Below are positions 23,282-34,704 of a stretch of 64,000 nucleotides of DNA, piece after piece. The notes under the pieces are model-generated. The model saw only the letters and a program-made list of their open reading frames with translations, had not been told where the DNA came from and searched no databases. The translations under genes and the position numbers were made by a program. Location: contig NC_092670.1 of the NCBI RefSeq assembly GCF_964355755.1, positions 36,443,795 to 36,507,794 on the forward strand, read 5' to 3'. Within the stretch, counting starts at the first letter, position 1, and every line of letters begins with the position of its first letter. The stretch comes from Antedon mediterranea. Taxonomy: Eukaryota > Echinodermata > Crinoidea > Comatulida > Antedonidae.

Positions 23282-24307
23282 AAGAGAGTGAATATATCTT
23301 TGATACCATTGATTGTCATTCGTAATATGTACCTTTAAACATTGAAACTTGTCAAAAGATTGATGTTTTACGTTAGTTTTTGTGTAAGTTTTTTGTCAAG
23401 CTAGTTTAGAGCCAATGTTATTCTCCATAACGAATAACAATGCATTATGTTGTCTGCGGTGACGTGTATATATAAAATAATTTTCAACAAAATGATACGT
23501 GTGGATAATGTGATTATTCCTGATTAAAGCAATTATTCATATATCTTGTTGAACGTAAAGTGAAGGTTTGTTTATTTGCCATGGAATCTTTAACCAACTC
23601 TCAAATCACAAGAAGCTATCTTGATTTTCTTGAATTTCTTACAATTTCAAATCATATATAAGTTTCATCAGAGCGTTATAAACTTGTATTAATACTATTT
23701 CGGCTCTCATTGAATCTCAAACAATTAATATTACTTAACATTATCGACATAATTGAGTCGTATAGCGTTCTCTTTTTTAATCTAATTTAAAGAGTGACAC
23801 ATTTTGACAAATTGAAAAAAAGTCGCCAGACAAACTAGGTTTTTAATTCATTGCCAGGAATAGATTTCTTCTAAACAGATAGTTTCAAAATTAGGGGAAA
23901 TTTATTTAAATAGATAATTTAAAAGATAATTTACTAGTGCATCCTTTATTAACTTGTCAGCAGCAAGAACAACATGTTTTTTAACACATAGAGTAACTAT
24001 ATCTGTGTTACATCCAAGCTGTCTGTTTTGTAGACTTTATTTTGACAGGAAAAAGAGCGTGTTACCATGTAGAACAAGCAATAGGCTTTAAGCCTGCAAG
24101 ACAAACATATTGACCTAAGGCCAAGAACGATCTCATTATATATAATTAGGTCATTTTATTCATAATGACAAGCAAAATATGAAATAAAAATAAAATCTGC
24201 ACAAGTTGTTGAATTTTTGAAAAATGTAATCAATAACAATTTTCGAAGAAATGATAGTTTCCGCAACTACAGATTTCAGGTCTGTATAAGTTAAAATAAA
24301 GTAATGA

Positions 24308-24457
24308 TAAAATTTATGTGACTAAAAAATGTGATGTGCCCATATATGGACATGTAGATGTTATATCACTACCATTTGGGCATATCACTATACCATATTT
24401 GGGCACATCACACTTTTTTTGTCAAACTAGTTTGATATAGAGTATACCAGAGCTTTA
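24308..24457. mobile_element. Family A MITE
   Basis: Reverse internal order with intact CCATATATGG. It ends TTTGTCAAACTAGTTTGATA and AGAGCTTTA. The left terminus is eroded. Confidence 0.75.
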
Positions 24458-24869
24458 CAAGTAGGCCTAAAAGAATATACCTGCGTTCAGAAACATCTAT
24501 TCAATTTAATGGCAGGTAAAAAAGGAAACAATACCTAACAGGAGATTAACTAAATAAACGAGCTCATCTTGACTATGAACAATATATAAACAAATAATAT
24601 ATTTAGTTTAAGAGAAGAAAAATATTAAAAAAATAAACTAGATACTACTATTATTAATTGCATAACTATACAAATCCACGTTTCCATGTGACAAATAGTT
24701 TGGAAGAGATCCAATGCTTGAATACATAGACGTAAATATTTGTTGGACAAATATATAAGACCTATGTCTTTACTGAGCAGTCTTATTGACGGAATACCCA
24801 CCAACATTGGCCTAAATCTATCCCTTTACCCTGAAAGAGTTAGCAACTAAGGGCACTTATGGAGCATCT

Positions 24870-25020
24870 AAAGCCTTGTCTACACTATCAAACTGTATGT
24901 AACAAACATATGTGATTTGACCATATATGGACATGATGACGTCATATCACTACCATATTTGGGCATATCACTATACCATTTTTGTTGTCAAACTAGTTTG
25001 ATAGTATAAACAGAGCTTAA
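24870..25020. mobile_element. Family A MITE
   Basis: Near-complete copy from AAGCCTTGTCTACACTATCA to GATAGTATAAACAGAGCTT, with CCATATATGG and GATGACGTCATATCAC. Confidence 0.85.
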
Positions 25021-25895
25021 TATGGTTTATCCTACATCGTCAATTGGTATATTTTAGTATTATTATTCAGTAAGGTGTGCTGAACTTATTAACCTTGATA
25101 GGCTTCCGAACGGGTACCCGAGGCATGACCTGTCTTTTTACTATATAAACTGTTGCACATGCGTAGTAGTAGGCATATAGAATACAGACGTATCCTGGTT
25201 ACTGGGATAGAATGACGTATGCAACAACCACTAATATTAGCAATCTATCACCGTATCATGACTAACCCATCCTTATACCACTCCAACCAGACGCAAAAAA
25301 GCGACCAACACCCACAATATATTGATACCACAAAGAGAGACACCATTTGACGCGACGTTGTTCTCTTCGTGATCTCACTACGACAACATGCCACAATAAT
25401 TGTAACTCCATAACCCAATCTTAATTGTACTAAAGCTGACTAAATATCATTTAGTTACACTAAAGTTAGTTATTGATTTATTAATAAATAATCAATAATT
25501 AATTCCATCAGATTAAGGTGGTTTTACAAAGAAATGCCAGGAAATAATCTTAAATGGTCGAAAAAAAAAATTTGAAAAAAAATCATTCTATAAAATACCG
25601 TTATATGTTTTATTAAAATTGAATAATTAGGCCTACACTAAAGTCAGAAAATAATTCTACAATACTGTTTTACTCTAAACAGATTGGTCACTCTCTTGAG
25701 GTTTTTCTTTCATTAGGAACTCTGAAAAGAGTGAAATCCTCCCTTAGTTAACGATTTTCATTCAATACAAAGTTTAAATATACTTATATATAATTTTCAG
25801 ACACTTTTTAAACCACTCTCTTAAACAGTGTAATACGTCACTGGCATTGTTTTGTCTTTAAGGTAGCAGTTCGTTCTTCTTTGTTTCAGACAGAA

Positions 25896-27593
25896 ATGCT
25901 GTTATATACGATTATATTCATTGTGACTTTGCACAGTACAGCCGTCGATATAGTATCATCGAAGAGTTGGTATTCAGTAAATGGCCAAGCTTCCTGCAAC
26001 TCCTGCTGTCTGCCGGTTGAACATCTTGAAATGGAAGATGACACACCACCGCCATGTTCCAGTGTCAATGTGGAACTCACCAAGAAACAAAATGCCCAAG
26101 TTCGACTGGCTAAGCCTAAATATAAGCAGTACAGAAAGAAGTTATTAAATGGAAAACGTCCAAATGTCACTGTCGTTACTTTTGATGACAGTGACCAAAT
26201 TAATAGCATTCTAGAAAGGTAATATGTTCTATTTGGATTATGTACGCCGGTAAAGAGCTGTCAACACTTATCAAACTAGTTTGACAAAAAAAAGTGTGAT
26301 GTGCCCAAATATGGTAGTGATGTTCTCAAATATGGTAGTGATGTTCTCAAATAAGGTAGTGATGTTCTCAAATATGGTAGTGATGTTCTCAAATATGGTA
26401 GTGATATGACATCACCGTGTCCATATATGGGCACATCACATTTTGTTGTCACATAAAGTTTGATAGTATAGACAGAGCTCCGATTCCTTCAAACAAATCC
26501 AAATCATTAAATGCTTGATAATAATTCTTGAATTTGTATAATTAAAAATCTCTATTTTCTACAAAAGTGATTGATTTTATTTACAATACAACCTGATAAC
26601 ATTTTCAGATGTTTACAAAATTTGAAATCATTTTTCTGCAGATTTGGAGATTTGTTTAAAGATAAGAGGCCACGTAAATTACCGAAGCCTTCAAGTGACC
26701 AGCCATATATAAAAACAGAACCAATACAGAACGACGAAGGAGATGACGGTTACCGGGCGCCGCTATGGAACCCTATTCCAACCCCGAAGCCGGGCAGCTA
26801 CCGCAGCTGGACTTACACGTACTCTTCCAGGACACATCCTATCACTTACACAGGAACGTCTAATTCGAAGTACCGTACTCAAACCGTTGTTGGAAAGAGG
26901 AAAAGACGTGATGCCACAAGCACGAAACAAATTGAAGTGTGTCCGAGAAGAGAATCGTGGCAAGATTTGAACTTGGCTCTTAATGCAAAGGGGAAATTAG
27001 TCCAGATCGTTCAGGTAATTAAAAAAACAAAAAACAAAACTAAAGTTGTTGGGTTATCTCTCATGGATAGTTATTACAGTAGTTTACGTAAAAAAGTATG
27101 CATCCTTTCTTAGTCTTGGTTTTCACAAGGACGCATGTAAGAAGTTGACCAATGCCAAGCGACAATTCGAATAACCAATCGCCTGTGATTGGTCAAACTA
27201 CTCTCCTTGCGGAAACCAATCTTAACTGTAGATAGCAGTTCATTTTCTGCTTCTATTCTTTAATTTACCATCTAACGAGGTAATATTGAACAAATGTTAA
27301 AGATGGTTTAGATTTAGAAAGATTCAGAATAAAAACATTTTAACATACATTTTTTTTACAATACTACGTGTTTTTTTTATCTCTTCCAGCTGCCGAACAA
27401 TCAGAAACAATGGGTATTAGAGGACGTTTGTTCTAAGAAGACTTCACCAATACTTCCAAACGTCTCCTGTCAAAATCGAGCTCGAACTATTACTGCTGTT
27501 GTTGTTCCTTTAAGTGGTTCAAAAGGATCAACAGAAATACAAGTTCAGGAAATTCAAGTCCATTGCTGTACAGCCTACTATACAATTCCTTGA
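25896..27593 (+). CDS. Secreted spätzle-like cystine-knot precursor
   Basis: Exons 25896-26218, 26642-27014 and 27390-27593 join in phase to 299 aa. The start follows a 3' splice site at 25889. Residues 1-22 (MLLYTIIFIVTLHSTAVDIV) look like a signal peptide. The pro-region is basic and Pro-rich. A furin-type site KRKRR at 193-197 precedes a C-terminal block of about 100 residues: VCPRRESW, LALNAKGKLVQIVQLPN, EDVC, SCQNR, IQVHCC. This order and spacing recall spätzle 3/5-type ligands (VCP...W...ALN..G...VVNLP...C...HCC). Only five cysteines are seen (208, 246, 259, 291, 292); typical members have more, including CCxC at the end. If functional it would be a Toll-type or neurotrophin-like extracellular ligand. 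The alternative is a diverged neurotrophin-related factor. Secretion and processing are well supported; receptor class is inference. Confidence 0.68.
26252..26480. mobile_element. Family A MITE with internal tandem expansion
   Basis: Ends match the family and CCATATATGG is intact. The unit AAATATGGTAGTGATGTTCTC is repeated about five times in tandem in the left arm, making this copy about 70 bp longer. It lies in intron 1 of the spätzle-like gene. Confidence 0.88.
27112..27225. mobile_element. Diverged family D-like MITE
   Basis: AAGATTGGTTTCCGCAAGG and its approximate inverse CTTGGTTTTCACAAGGACGC flank AACCAATCGCCTGTGATTGG. The terminal style matches family D. It lies in intron 2 of the spätzle-like gene. 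Confidence 0.55.
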
Positions 27594-27739
27594 TCACTCC
27601 ATCTGAAACACAATTTCTGAACATTAAACAAATATAGGTATTAAGTATATATTAGGTCGTTTGGATTTTCTACATAAGTAACATTGACTGAGACGAACTA
27701 TAAATTTCAAATCTTACACATGTCAGAAACAATGTTGAT

Positions 27740-27847
27740 TAAGCCTTATCTAGTAACATCCAAAATGTGATGTGATGGTATCACTACCATATTTGAGCGC
27801 ATCACACTTATTTGTCAAAAATAGTTTGATAGTGTAGACAGGGCTTA
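27740..27847. mobile_element. Family A MITE, internally deleted
   Basis: AAGCCTTATCTAGTAAC to GATAGTGTAGACAGGGCTTA; the centre with the CArG-like motif is lost. Confidence 0.75.
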
Positions 27848-28456
27848 GTAAACCAGAGATGGAAAATGTTTGGCACTTGCTGAATACGGTACTCTTCTTC
27901 ATGTTTATTGTACAGCAAAGTTTGCAAAAAAAATTAACAAAGTTTCATAGTAAAGTCCGTCTACACTTTACAAACCTTGCAAACTGGAAGTTTGCTAGAG
28001 TGCAGAATAAGACATTCGCTTACAGATAATGCCAATTGACCATTCTGAGCTTCGAACTTAAGAAATAGGTATTATATTGAATGGTCTAAAATTATTTAAA
28101 AAATTGGCCACACAGGCCAGATTTGTCTAAATACCACAAAGGATTATGTACGCTGTAGGAGGTATATGGAAAGATCTTGAAAGTGGGAGGGAACGTGTCT
28201 ACATTTTCCACTCATTTAAACTCTCTTATTCGTATTATTTCAAGCTTCAACAATCATCGTGACAACATTCGTATTCCCAATAGGCATAATTATAATAATA
28301 ACACAAGGAAACAGATGTCTGCGCTAAGTTCAAGTTTGTCATAAAAATATAATTGATTAATTTAGTTTGTTTACACAAGTTTGTTCGTTTTGACGAATTC
28401 TTTGAAAGTTATACAGTATTATAATTTATTGCTCACCATTTTCTCTCTTTGAACTT

Positions 28457-28580
28457 TAAGCTCTGTCTACACTATCAAACTTTATTTGACAAAAAATGTG
28501 ATGTATATAATGTCCATATATGGACATAATGCTGTCATATCACTACCATATTGGGCATATCACTACCATTTTTGTCACGT
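28457..28580. mobile_element. Family A MITE, right end truncated
   Basis: AAGCTCTGTCTACACTATCA, intact CCATATATGG and TCATATCACTACC are present. The copy breaks off after TTTTTGTCACG. Confidence 0.78.
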
Positions 28581-28989
28581 CTTTTTTTGGTATGCAAAAA
28601 ACCTACATAATACCTATTGTAGACCTATCGTACTAAATTAATTATTAATTCGTTAATAGAGTTGAATTATTCTTGAAAATAAATTTATAAACAGATAAAT
28701 ATTAATACTGTTTGGCATCTAATTTGGAATGAATTCTAGGGATAGAGTTGATAGTTTTAAACTGTTTTTTACAGTTATATTTTGTAAAACACGGTATAAA
28801 AACAACAATTGAACAAAAATAATTATTTTATAAGATGTATAAAAATTGTTATTTGAATAAATTATTGCTAATATATAGTCATGCGTCTGTAAAAGGCTAT
28901 AATTAATTTAATAAGTATCAGTAATTTGATATAGAATAATACTGCGTCAAGCAGTTGTATGTATATATTTAGTTAATTCAGCGCAGCAG

Positions 28990-30290
28990 ACAGAAAGTTT
29001 AGTAAAAAATAAATGTTTTAAGGAAAAAGGTCTTTGTACACTTTTTTAATAGTTAGAACAATCACAATAACGGCAATAAGCTCGAAAAATTAACTCTCGC
29101 GCGTGGCTAGAGAAAAAAAACACGTCGAAAGTAAAACTACTGTATCACATGTACAACATTCATTTCGAAAAGAAGACCCTAATTCTCTCTTAGTTTTTTA
29201 GTTTATTTTACTTATCCATATGCAAATTTAGTAAAAAGCATATTAACATCAATATAACATTTAATTCGAAAAGAAGTCCCTGATTCTCTTTTTAGTTTGT
29301 CATGAGTTTCTTTTATTCATCCATAAGAAAATTTAGTAAAAAGGATAAAAACATCAATATAACGCAGTGAAATATGGACGAAAGGGAAGGAGAGAAAAGG
29401 AAACTACATGCCTATAATCGAGCTCAGAATTCATTTCGAAAAGAATCCTCTGGTTCATTCTTTAGAGAAACATAAGTTTATTTTTTTCATCCATAAGAAA
29501 ATATAGTAAAAAAGCATAAAAACATCAATATAACAGAGTAACAGAGTGTGAAATAATATGGACAAAAGGAAGGAGAGAAAAGGCAACTACATGCCTATCG
29601 ATCTCTCAGCTTACAATTCTTACATAAGATATCAAGCAAATTATGTCAAAGTACATAGGTATAGTTTATATAATACAAAGTAAGGTAACATTTAAAAGTT
29701 GATAAGAGTTACCGTCACATATCTAGCAAAATTGTTTTGACTTTAGTTTTAAAAGGTTTTCCACAATTTATTTATCGAACATTCATTGGAATTACGTTCC
29801 ATATTTTTGTGCCGATACAGCTAATGGAAAAATGACTATGTAGTATCTGCCTTAAGCGTGGTTCCCACTAGCGACGCAACGCAAGGACGTAACGCAACGC
29901 AAGTGAATTGACCAATCACAAGCGATGGCTTATTCGCTTGTGATTGCTAACTGTCTATAACTTCTCTTTTCATTGGTTAACACGCTTGCGTTGCGTTTAC
30001 GTTCTTGCGTTACGTTCTAGTGGGAACCAAGCTTGCGGCTGGTATAGATTTCCCTAACTTCTGTCTGGTTTGATATGGATGGGTAATAGGTGTAACATAT
30101 TCGTTTACATTTTGTAAAAAGTAATCTCGAAAAAGAAGCCGATGTCGAATAGAAGCCGTCGCAAGATTCCATAAAGAGGAGATCCATTGAATTCTTTTTC
30201 GTGGTTTTACGTGGTATATCAAACTTAGATGATGTACTGTCAGAGTTGTGCGCTGTTTTTAGATAACGTCTAAAGCCTTATCTACACTAT
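28990..30290 (-). mobile_element. Non-LTR retrotransposon 3' part, split by a family D MITE
   Basis: On the minus strand 30222-30035 encodes FRDYFLQNVNEYVTPITHPY followed by TRQKLGKSIPAA, typical of the region before the end of a LINE RT ORF. After the MITE, 29849-29730 continues HFSISCIGTKIWNVIP and FKTKVKTILL, with one stop in between. Downstream (29160-29620) three imperfect direct repeats with TCATTTCGAAAAGAA and CATCCATAAGAAAAT look like 3' UTR repeats. It is dead because of the stop and the insertion. The clade was not assigned. Confidence 0.6.
29854..30034. mobile_element. Family D MITE inserted in the LINE relic
   Basis: Complete copy, AAGCGTGGTTCCCACTAGCG to TTCTAGTGGGAACCAAGC, with both GACGTAACGCAACGCAAG arms. 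Confidence 0.88.
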
Positions 30291-30439
30291 CAAACTAGTT
30301 TGACAAAAAAAGTGTGATGTGCCAAAATATTGTAGTTATATTCTCAAATATGGTAATGATATGACATCATCATGTCCATATATGGGCACATCGCATTTGT
30401 TGTTGTCACATAAAGTTTGATAGTGTAGACACAGCTTTT
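30271..30439. mobile_element. Family A MITE
   Basis: Complete, with ends AAGCCTTATCTACACTATCA and GATAGTGTAGACACAGC, and intact CCATATATGG. Confidence 0.85.
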
Positions 30440-31020
30440 ATATGCATGTTGTAATGGTGACTTCTGTGCTTATGGTGTCTCTAGAGCTGCAGCTCTCTTA
30501 CGTAATAACAAAAACTGTGATGTGACTCACAGACCGCATGCGCCACCAATGCTGAGGTAAATTCGTATAATTGTTTTCCACACTAAGTAAAGATTAACCT
30601 AAAGCCTTGTTAATATTCAGAATATAAATTTGTGCTCTGCAAAAAATGTTGATATCCAACTTAACACGAACTAATCATTAATATTATCTGAACGACGTCT
30701 GGTCAAACAATCGGAAAAACACCGATATTAAGTATTGTATAAGTCACTGGGGAATACGAAGGAAAGAGGGGATTGAATGAAATACTGCTATTATGCCGCC
30801 TTATCTAACATAATGACGAGTCATCCTGGCAAATTGAGACATTAAAAACTAAAGCTTCAGTGATTATTCAACAACAAAAAATGTGTCTGCCACAATCAAG
30901 GAACCGCGACCATTACGCCAACAGGGCCGCTACAAGTATATCATTTTAAAAATAAAAAGTATCGTCTACTATAGCAGATATTGATCTAGTGCTTCGTAAA
31001 CCTTATTTTCAATTTAAATT

Positions 31021-31196
31021 ACAGTTCTGTCTACACTCTATCAAACTTTATGTGACAAAAAAGTGTGATGTACCCAAATATGGTAGTGATATGCTTAAAT
31101 ATAATAGTAATGATATGACATCATCATGTCCATAGGCCTATATGAGCAAGTCACACTTTTTTTTGTCACATAAAGTTTGATAGTGTAGACAAGGCG
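31021..31196. mobile_element. Family A MITE
   Basis: Complete length, but the central palindrome is disrupted by a GGCC insertion (CCATAGGCCTATATG). Confidence 0.82.
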
Positions 31197-31199
31197 TGA

Positions 31200-33118
31200 G
31201 GCTTAATTAGTTGCAATTATTACTCTGAGGTGATTGGAACGAGGCACCGAGAATAGAACTCAAACTGATTATTCTCGCCACACTGCCGTTTTATTGTGAA
31301 AAATAGGCCTAATTATAATAGTATTATATATAACTGAAATGTTAGCGTTCTGTCGTCGGCGATAGGCCTAATTAATATGAAGTAAATGACGAGTGTCATA
31401 ATGTTGATGTTTGAAAAGGAAGCGTTTAAATCTGATTACTTTTAACCTTTCGAAATCAAGATTACACTTCTAAGTCCGCGACTTTCTATCAAATAACTGT
31501 TTTCATGCTTTATTTTTTTCATCGAATAAATGAGTTTGAAGGTTATTAATTATTTATTTATTCTTTCTTTTGATTAATTAATGTACATTTAGAGGAAAGG
31601 TTTAGGCCCTGCGAAGCAAAATCAGCTACCGCCCGGATAATTATGAAAACGAAACTACTGTAATATTGTATGTCGACTGTCATGATAGGCCTTCTGTTGA
31701 ATATAAACAATGGTGGTTTTAATTTTTTTTGTGTTTTTAAATTATGATAATAACATTTATGCATTGTAATTTATACATGTAGGGCCTACTACAGTTATAG
31801 ACCTACTTTATAAAAAAATACACTGCAGATGAATTAACAAAACTAGATGGCACGCTCGCTTCGCTCGCGTACCATCTAGGTCGTGCCCACAGATGGTTCT
31901 CGAATACACAGTAATTTCAGCGTAGCAAAACTGGCGATTTCAAATGTACGTACCGCAGGACTATAATACATTGTCGTTTACAGAAACGAATAAATAGACA
32001 CGATGATTTATGTACTCAACTAAAATTAGCACCCTGGGAATTACTTCCGAAGGAGAAACTTATCAAAATGAGTTCAAATTTTTGATTTGGACTCATTTAA
32101 AGAAACCCAATTTTGTGTTTTGTATGTAACATTAAGGTTGAAGGATGGGAAAGCGGAAAGGTACAAAGAGGAACACTTTTTAAATATATTCTTTATCCAC
32201 TCTGTAACGAAATATTTTTTTCATGTTTTATAGGCCTATAAATACTATACCTGTAAATACAGTAAAACATTTGCGATTTAATAAATAATACTTTGTTAAA
32301 ACTGTCACTGTCATAATCGATTGAAATATTAAAGTACGTGTCACGATACACCACTACGACGTTTATATTTTGGTAATTATTAATTAATACAAACGTTGAA
32401 AAAGAACTGTCAGTATAAAGTTTATTTGTATATAATAATGTGTTTATATATTTAACAGTAGAGCCTATCCACAATCTCAGTAATAAAGTTTATTTGTATA
32501 TATTTTTATACAATCTAATGTTCGATTCAAATGAGGACCAACAATAGTTAATAGGTATTTACAGTATTGTCAAAGTATTGCAAGTTTATTCTCAAAGGGC
32601 CCATATTTACCTACCGCATGTGTTAAACCAAGGGCTCATAAATTTACCTACTTGTGTTAAACCAAACTCTGGCAGACTGAGAGATTGTGGGATGTTCCAT
32701 TCATCGCAAATCAATACATTTGTATAAACGTATATTAAATCTATCAAAATAGTATTTTTTAAAGAAAATCGGCCTGTCTTCAACATTATGATGCTGTACT
32801 CTAGCTGTTCAACCGGTTTTCAGCCATTAAAAACAATTATCGTAGGAGGAGATAGGAAAATGCGAAGCCTCCTCGCATTTTTGTGGCGGGTATTTTTCAA
32901 GATGGACATCCATTAGACAGTGTATACCACGATCGGAAAACACCCCTATTTGGGGCAAATCGACGAACCTAAATTCGTTTTAATCGTCAATAACTAATCT
33001 AACTTAATTTAATTAGTAAACAGGGTTACATCAGGTGGTTAAAATCAATACCGAAAGTACGAACCAACTTTATATACCATCGAGTACAAATTCTAAAAGT
33101 AAGGCGCGATTTACCGAA
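31200..33118. other. Intergenic, nothing recognised
   Basis: AT-rich sequence with GGCCTA words and the small hairpin at 31844. Short open frames here have no family resemblance and no splice context. Confidence 0.5.
31844..31882. repeat. Short perfect-stem hairpin
   Basis: CTAGATGGCACGCTCGC and GCGTACCATCTAG pair closely around CGCTTCGCTCG. Possibly the terminus of a mobile element. Confidence 0.5.
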
Positions 33119-33119
33119 T

Positions 33120-33928
33120 TTTGCCCTTACTATGGAACGCCGTTTACGCAACATTTTGATGATATGAATCTTATGACGCGATACGTGAATGAAATGCATC
33201 GATATGAATTAAATGGTGCGATATATGAATGAAATGTTTTGAATTGAATGCTTTGAATTGAATATTTTGAATGAAATGTTTTGAATGAAATGTTTTGAAT
33301 GAAATGTTTTGAATGAAATGTTTTGAATGAAATGTTTTGAATGAAATGTTTGAATTGAATTGAAAAGTCAAACTATTGGTGGCGTATGTCATTCTCGCTC
33401 GCGATTATTTTCTCAACCTCTTAGGCCTAAGCCTGGGTACCCTCATCTCCTTTCTTCCACGCTGCCTTTACAGAGAATCCTAACAGACCTGGGTTCGGAA
33501 ATATGTATTCCAATGTTTCAGGTCTGTTAGAGAGTCTCTGTAAAGGATTCATATTGATGACAGCGTTGAAAGGAGATGAGGGTACCCATGCTTAGGCCTA
33601 TTAAGAGGTTGAAAAAAAATCGCGAGCGGGAATGACATACGCCGCCAATAGTTTGACTTTTCAATTCAATTCAAACATTTCATTCAAAACATTTAATTCA
33701 AAACATTTCATTCAAAACATTTCATTCAAAACATTTCATTCAAAACATTTCATTCAAAACATTTCATTCAAAACATTTCATTCAAAACATTCAATTCAAA
33801 GCATTCAATTCAAAACATTTCATTCATATATCACGCCATTCAATTCATATCGATGCATTTCATTCACATATCGCGTCATAAAATTCATATCATCGAAATG
33901 TTGCGTAAACGGCGTTCCATACCTTACG
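33120..33928. mobile_element. Foldback element with about 400-bp arms carrying 14-bp tandem repeats
   Basis: The left arm runs TACTATGGAACGCCGTTTACG, then about nine units of AATGAAATGTTTTG, then AGTCAAACTATTGGTGGCG and GGTACCCTCATCTCC. The right arm from about 33510 is the inverse in the same order and ends CGTAAACGGCGTTCCATACC. The centre near 33490 has paired AACAGACCTGGG and CAGGTCTGTTAG. No transposase. Repeat number differs little between arms. The long open frames in it are by-products of the stop-free 14-mer. Confidence 0.88.
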
Positions 33929-34455
33929 TAAATTTATATAATATAGAAAATATTTGGTTATCGGTGAAAAACCAGGCAAAATTAGTATGAAACGAAATAG
34001 CGACACCAACGTCATCGATCGAAACAACAAGCACGACATTCTCAGTTCTGAATGTGTGGTGGTGAGGTCCTGTTATTGATTGAGATTTTATTATCATATG
34101 GGATGTAAATAAGTCCAAGATAACGTTTCCCAGGTAAGTGCGTACACGTTGGCTACTTCTTTATGTAAATACCGATTAAGTTTTAGGTTAAATTATTAGT
34201 TATCGAGTAGTATTGCTGATTTGTTTTACACCTAGTATAAGCCTATTATTTGTAGGCCTAACTAAAAGTTCGAAGACTTGCGGAAGTGCCTGACTAACCA
34301 CCTGCGTGGGAGGTATGGTAAGGCTATCTCTAGTAGAGAGCTAGGCCTAGATAGAGTACTGTAGGGCCTAGCTATATGACAATCCGGTTCAAGATTAATG
34401 CACACCTCAATTAATATGATATGTTTATAGATAAGACACAATTTAAATAGCATAA

Positions 34456-34704
34456 GAGAGTCACCACTTCGTCAACCACTCCCGCCACTTCGTCAACCCC
34501 ATAGTAGATGGGACACACACCCAAATGATCGAATCATACTGGTGTAAAGCGAAATCGAAGTTCAAGAATATGAGAGCAGTGAAACGAGAATGGCTAGGCG
34601 AATATCTGGATGAGTTTATGTGGCGAGAGGAACACGGCAAGAATTTAGAGACCGCATTTGACAATATATTAGCGCATATCGCTGAAATGTATCCCCAGGC
34701 CTAA
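34456..34704 (+). mobile_element. Merlin/IS1595-type transposase relic (C-terminal end)
   Basis: A frame without a start codon reads HHFVNHSRHFVNPIVDGTHT, QMIESYW, then YLDEFMWREEHGKN and a final FDNILAHIAEMYP before TAA. This matches the end of DDE_Tnp_IS1595 (ISXO2-like) transposases of Merlin elements (VNHS..FVDP..GvHTq.IES.W...YL.EFmWR). HHFVNHSR/HFVN suggests a small internal duplication. The N-terminal two thirds are missing and a stop lies just upstream, so it is dead. Confidence 0.75.

Larger units (their letters stand above)
20520..25885. other. Intergenic or long 5' intron region
   Basis: Contains the family I copy at 21071, MITEs at 21319, 24308 and 24870, and a family H copy near 22066. 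No coding exon was recognised. Confidence 0.55.

Noticed and set aside
26743-26970. Arg-rich open frame overlapping exon 2 of the spätzle-like gene
   Set aside because: Out-of-frame shadow of a well-supported exon.
25896-27593. Assignment as a classical neurotrophin
   Set aside because: The VCP/ALN..G/LPN/HCC pattern fits spätzle better, and the neurotrophin six-cysteine spacing is not present.
33171-33931. Paired open frames with repeating SKHFIQNISFKTFH
   Set aside because: By-products of the 14-bp tandem units in the foldback arms; the same peptide appears on both strands.
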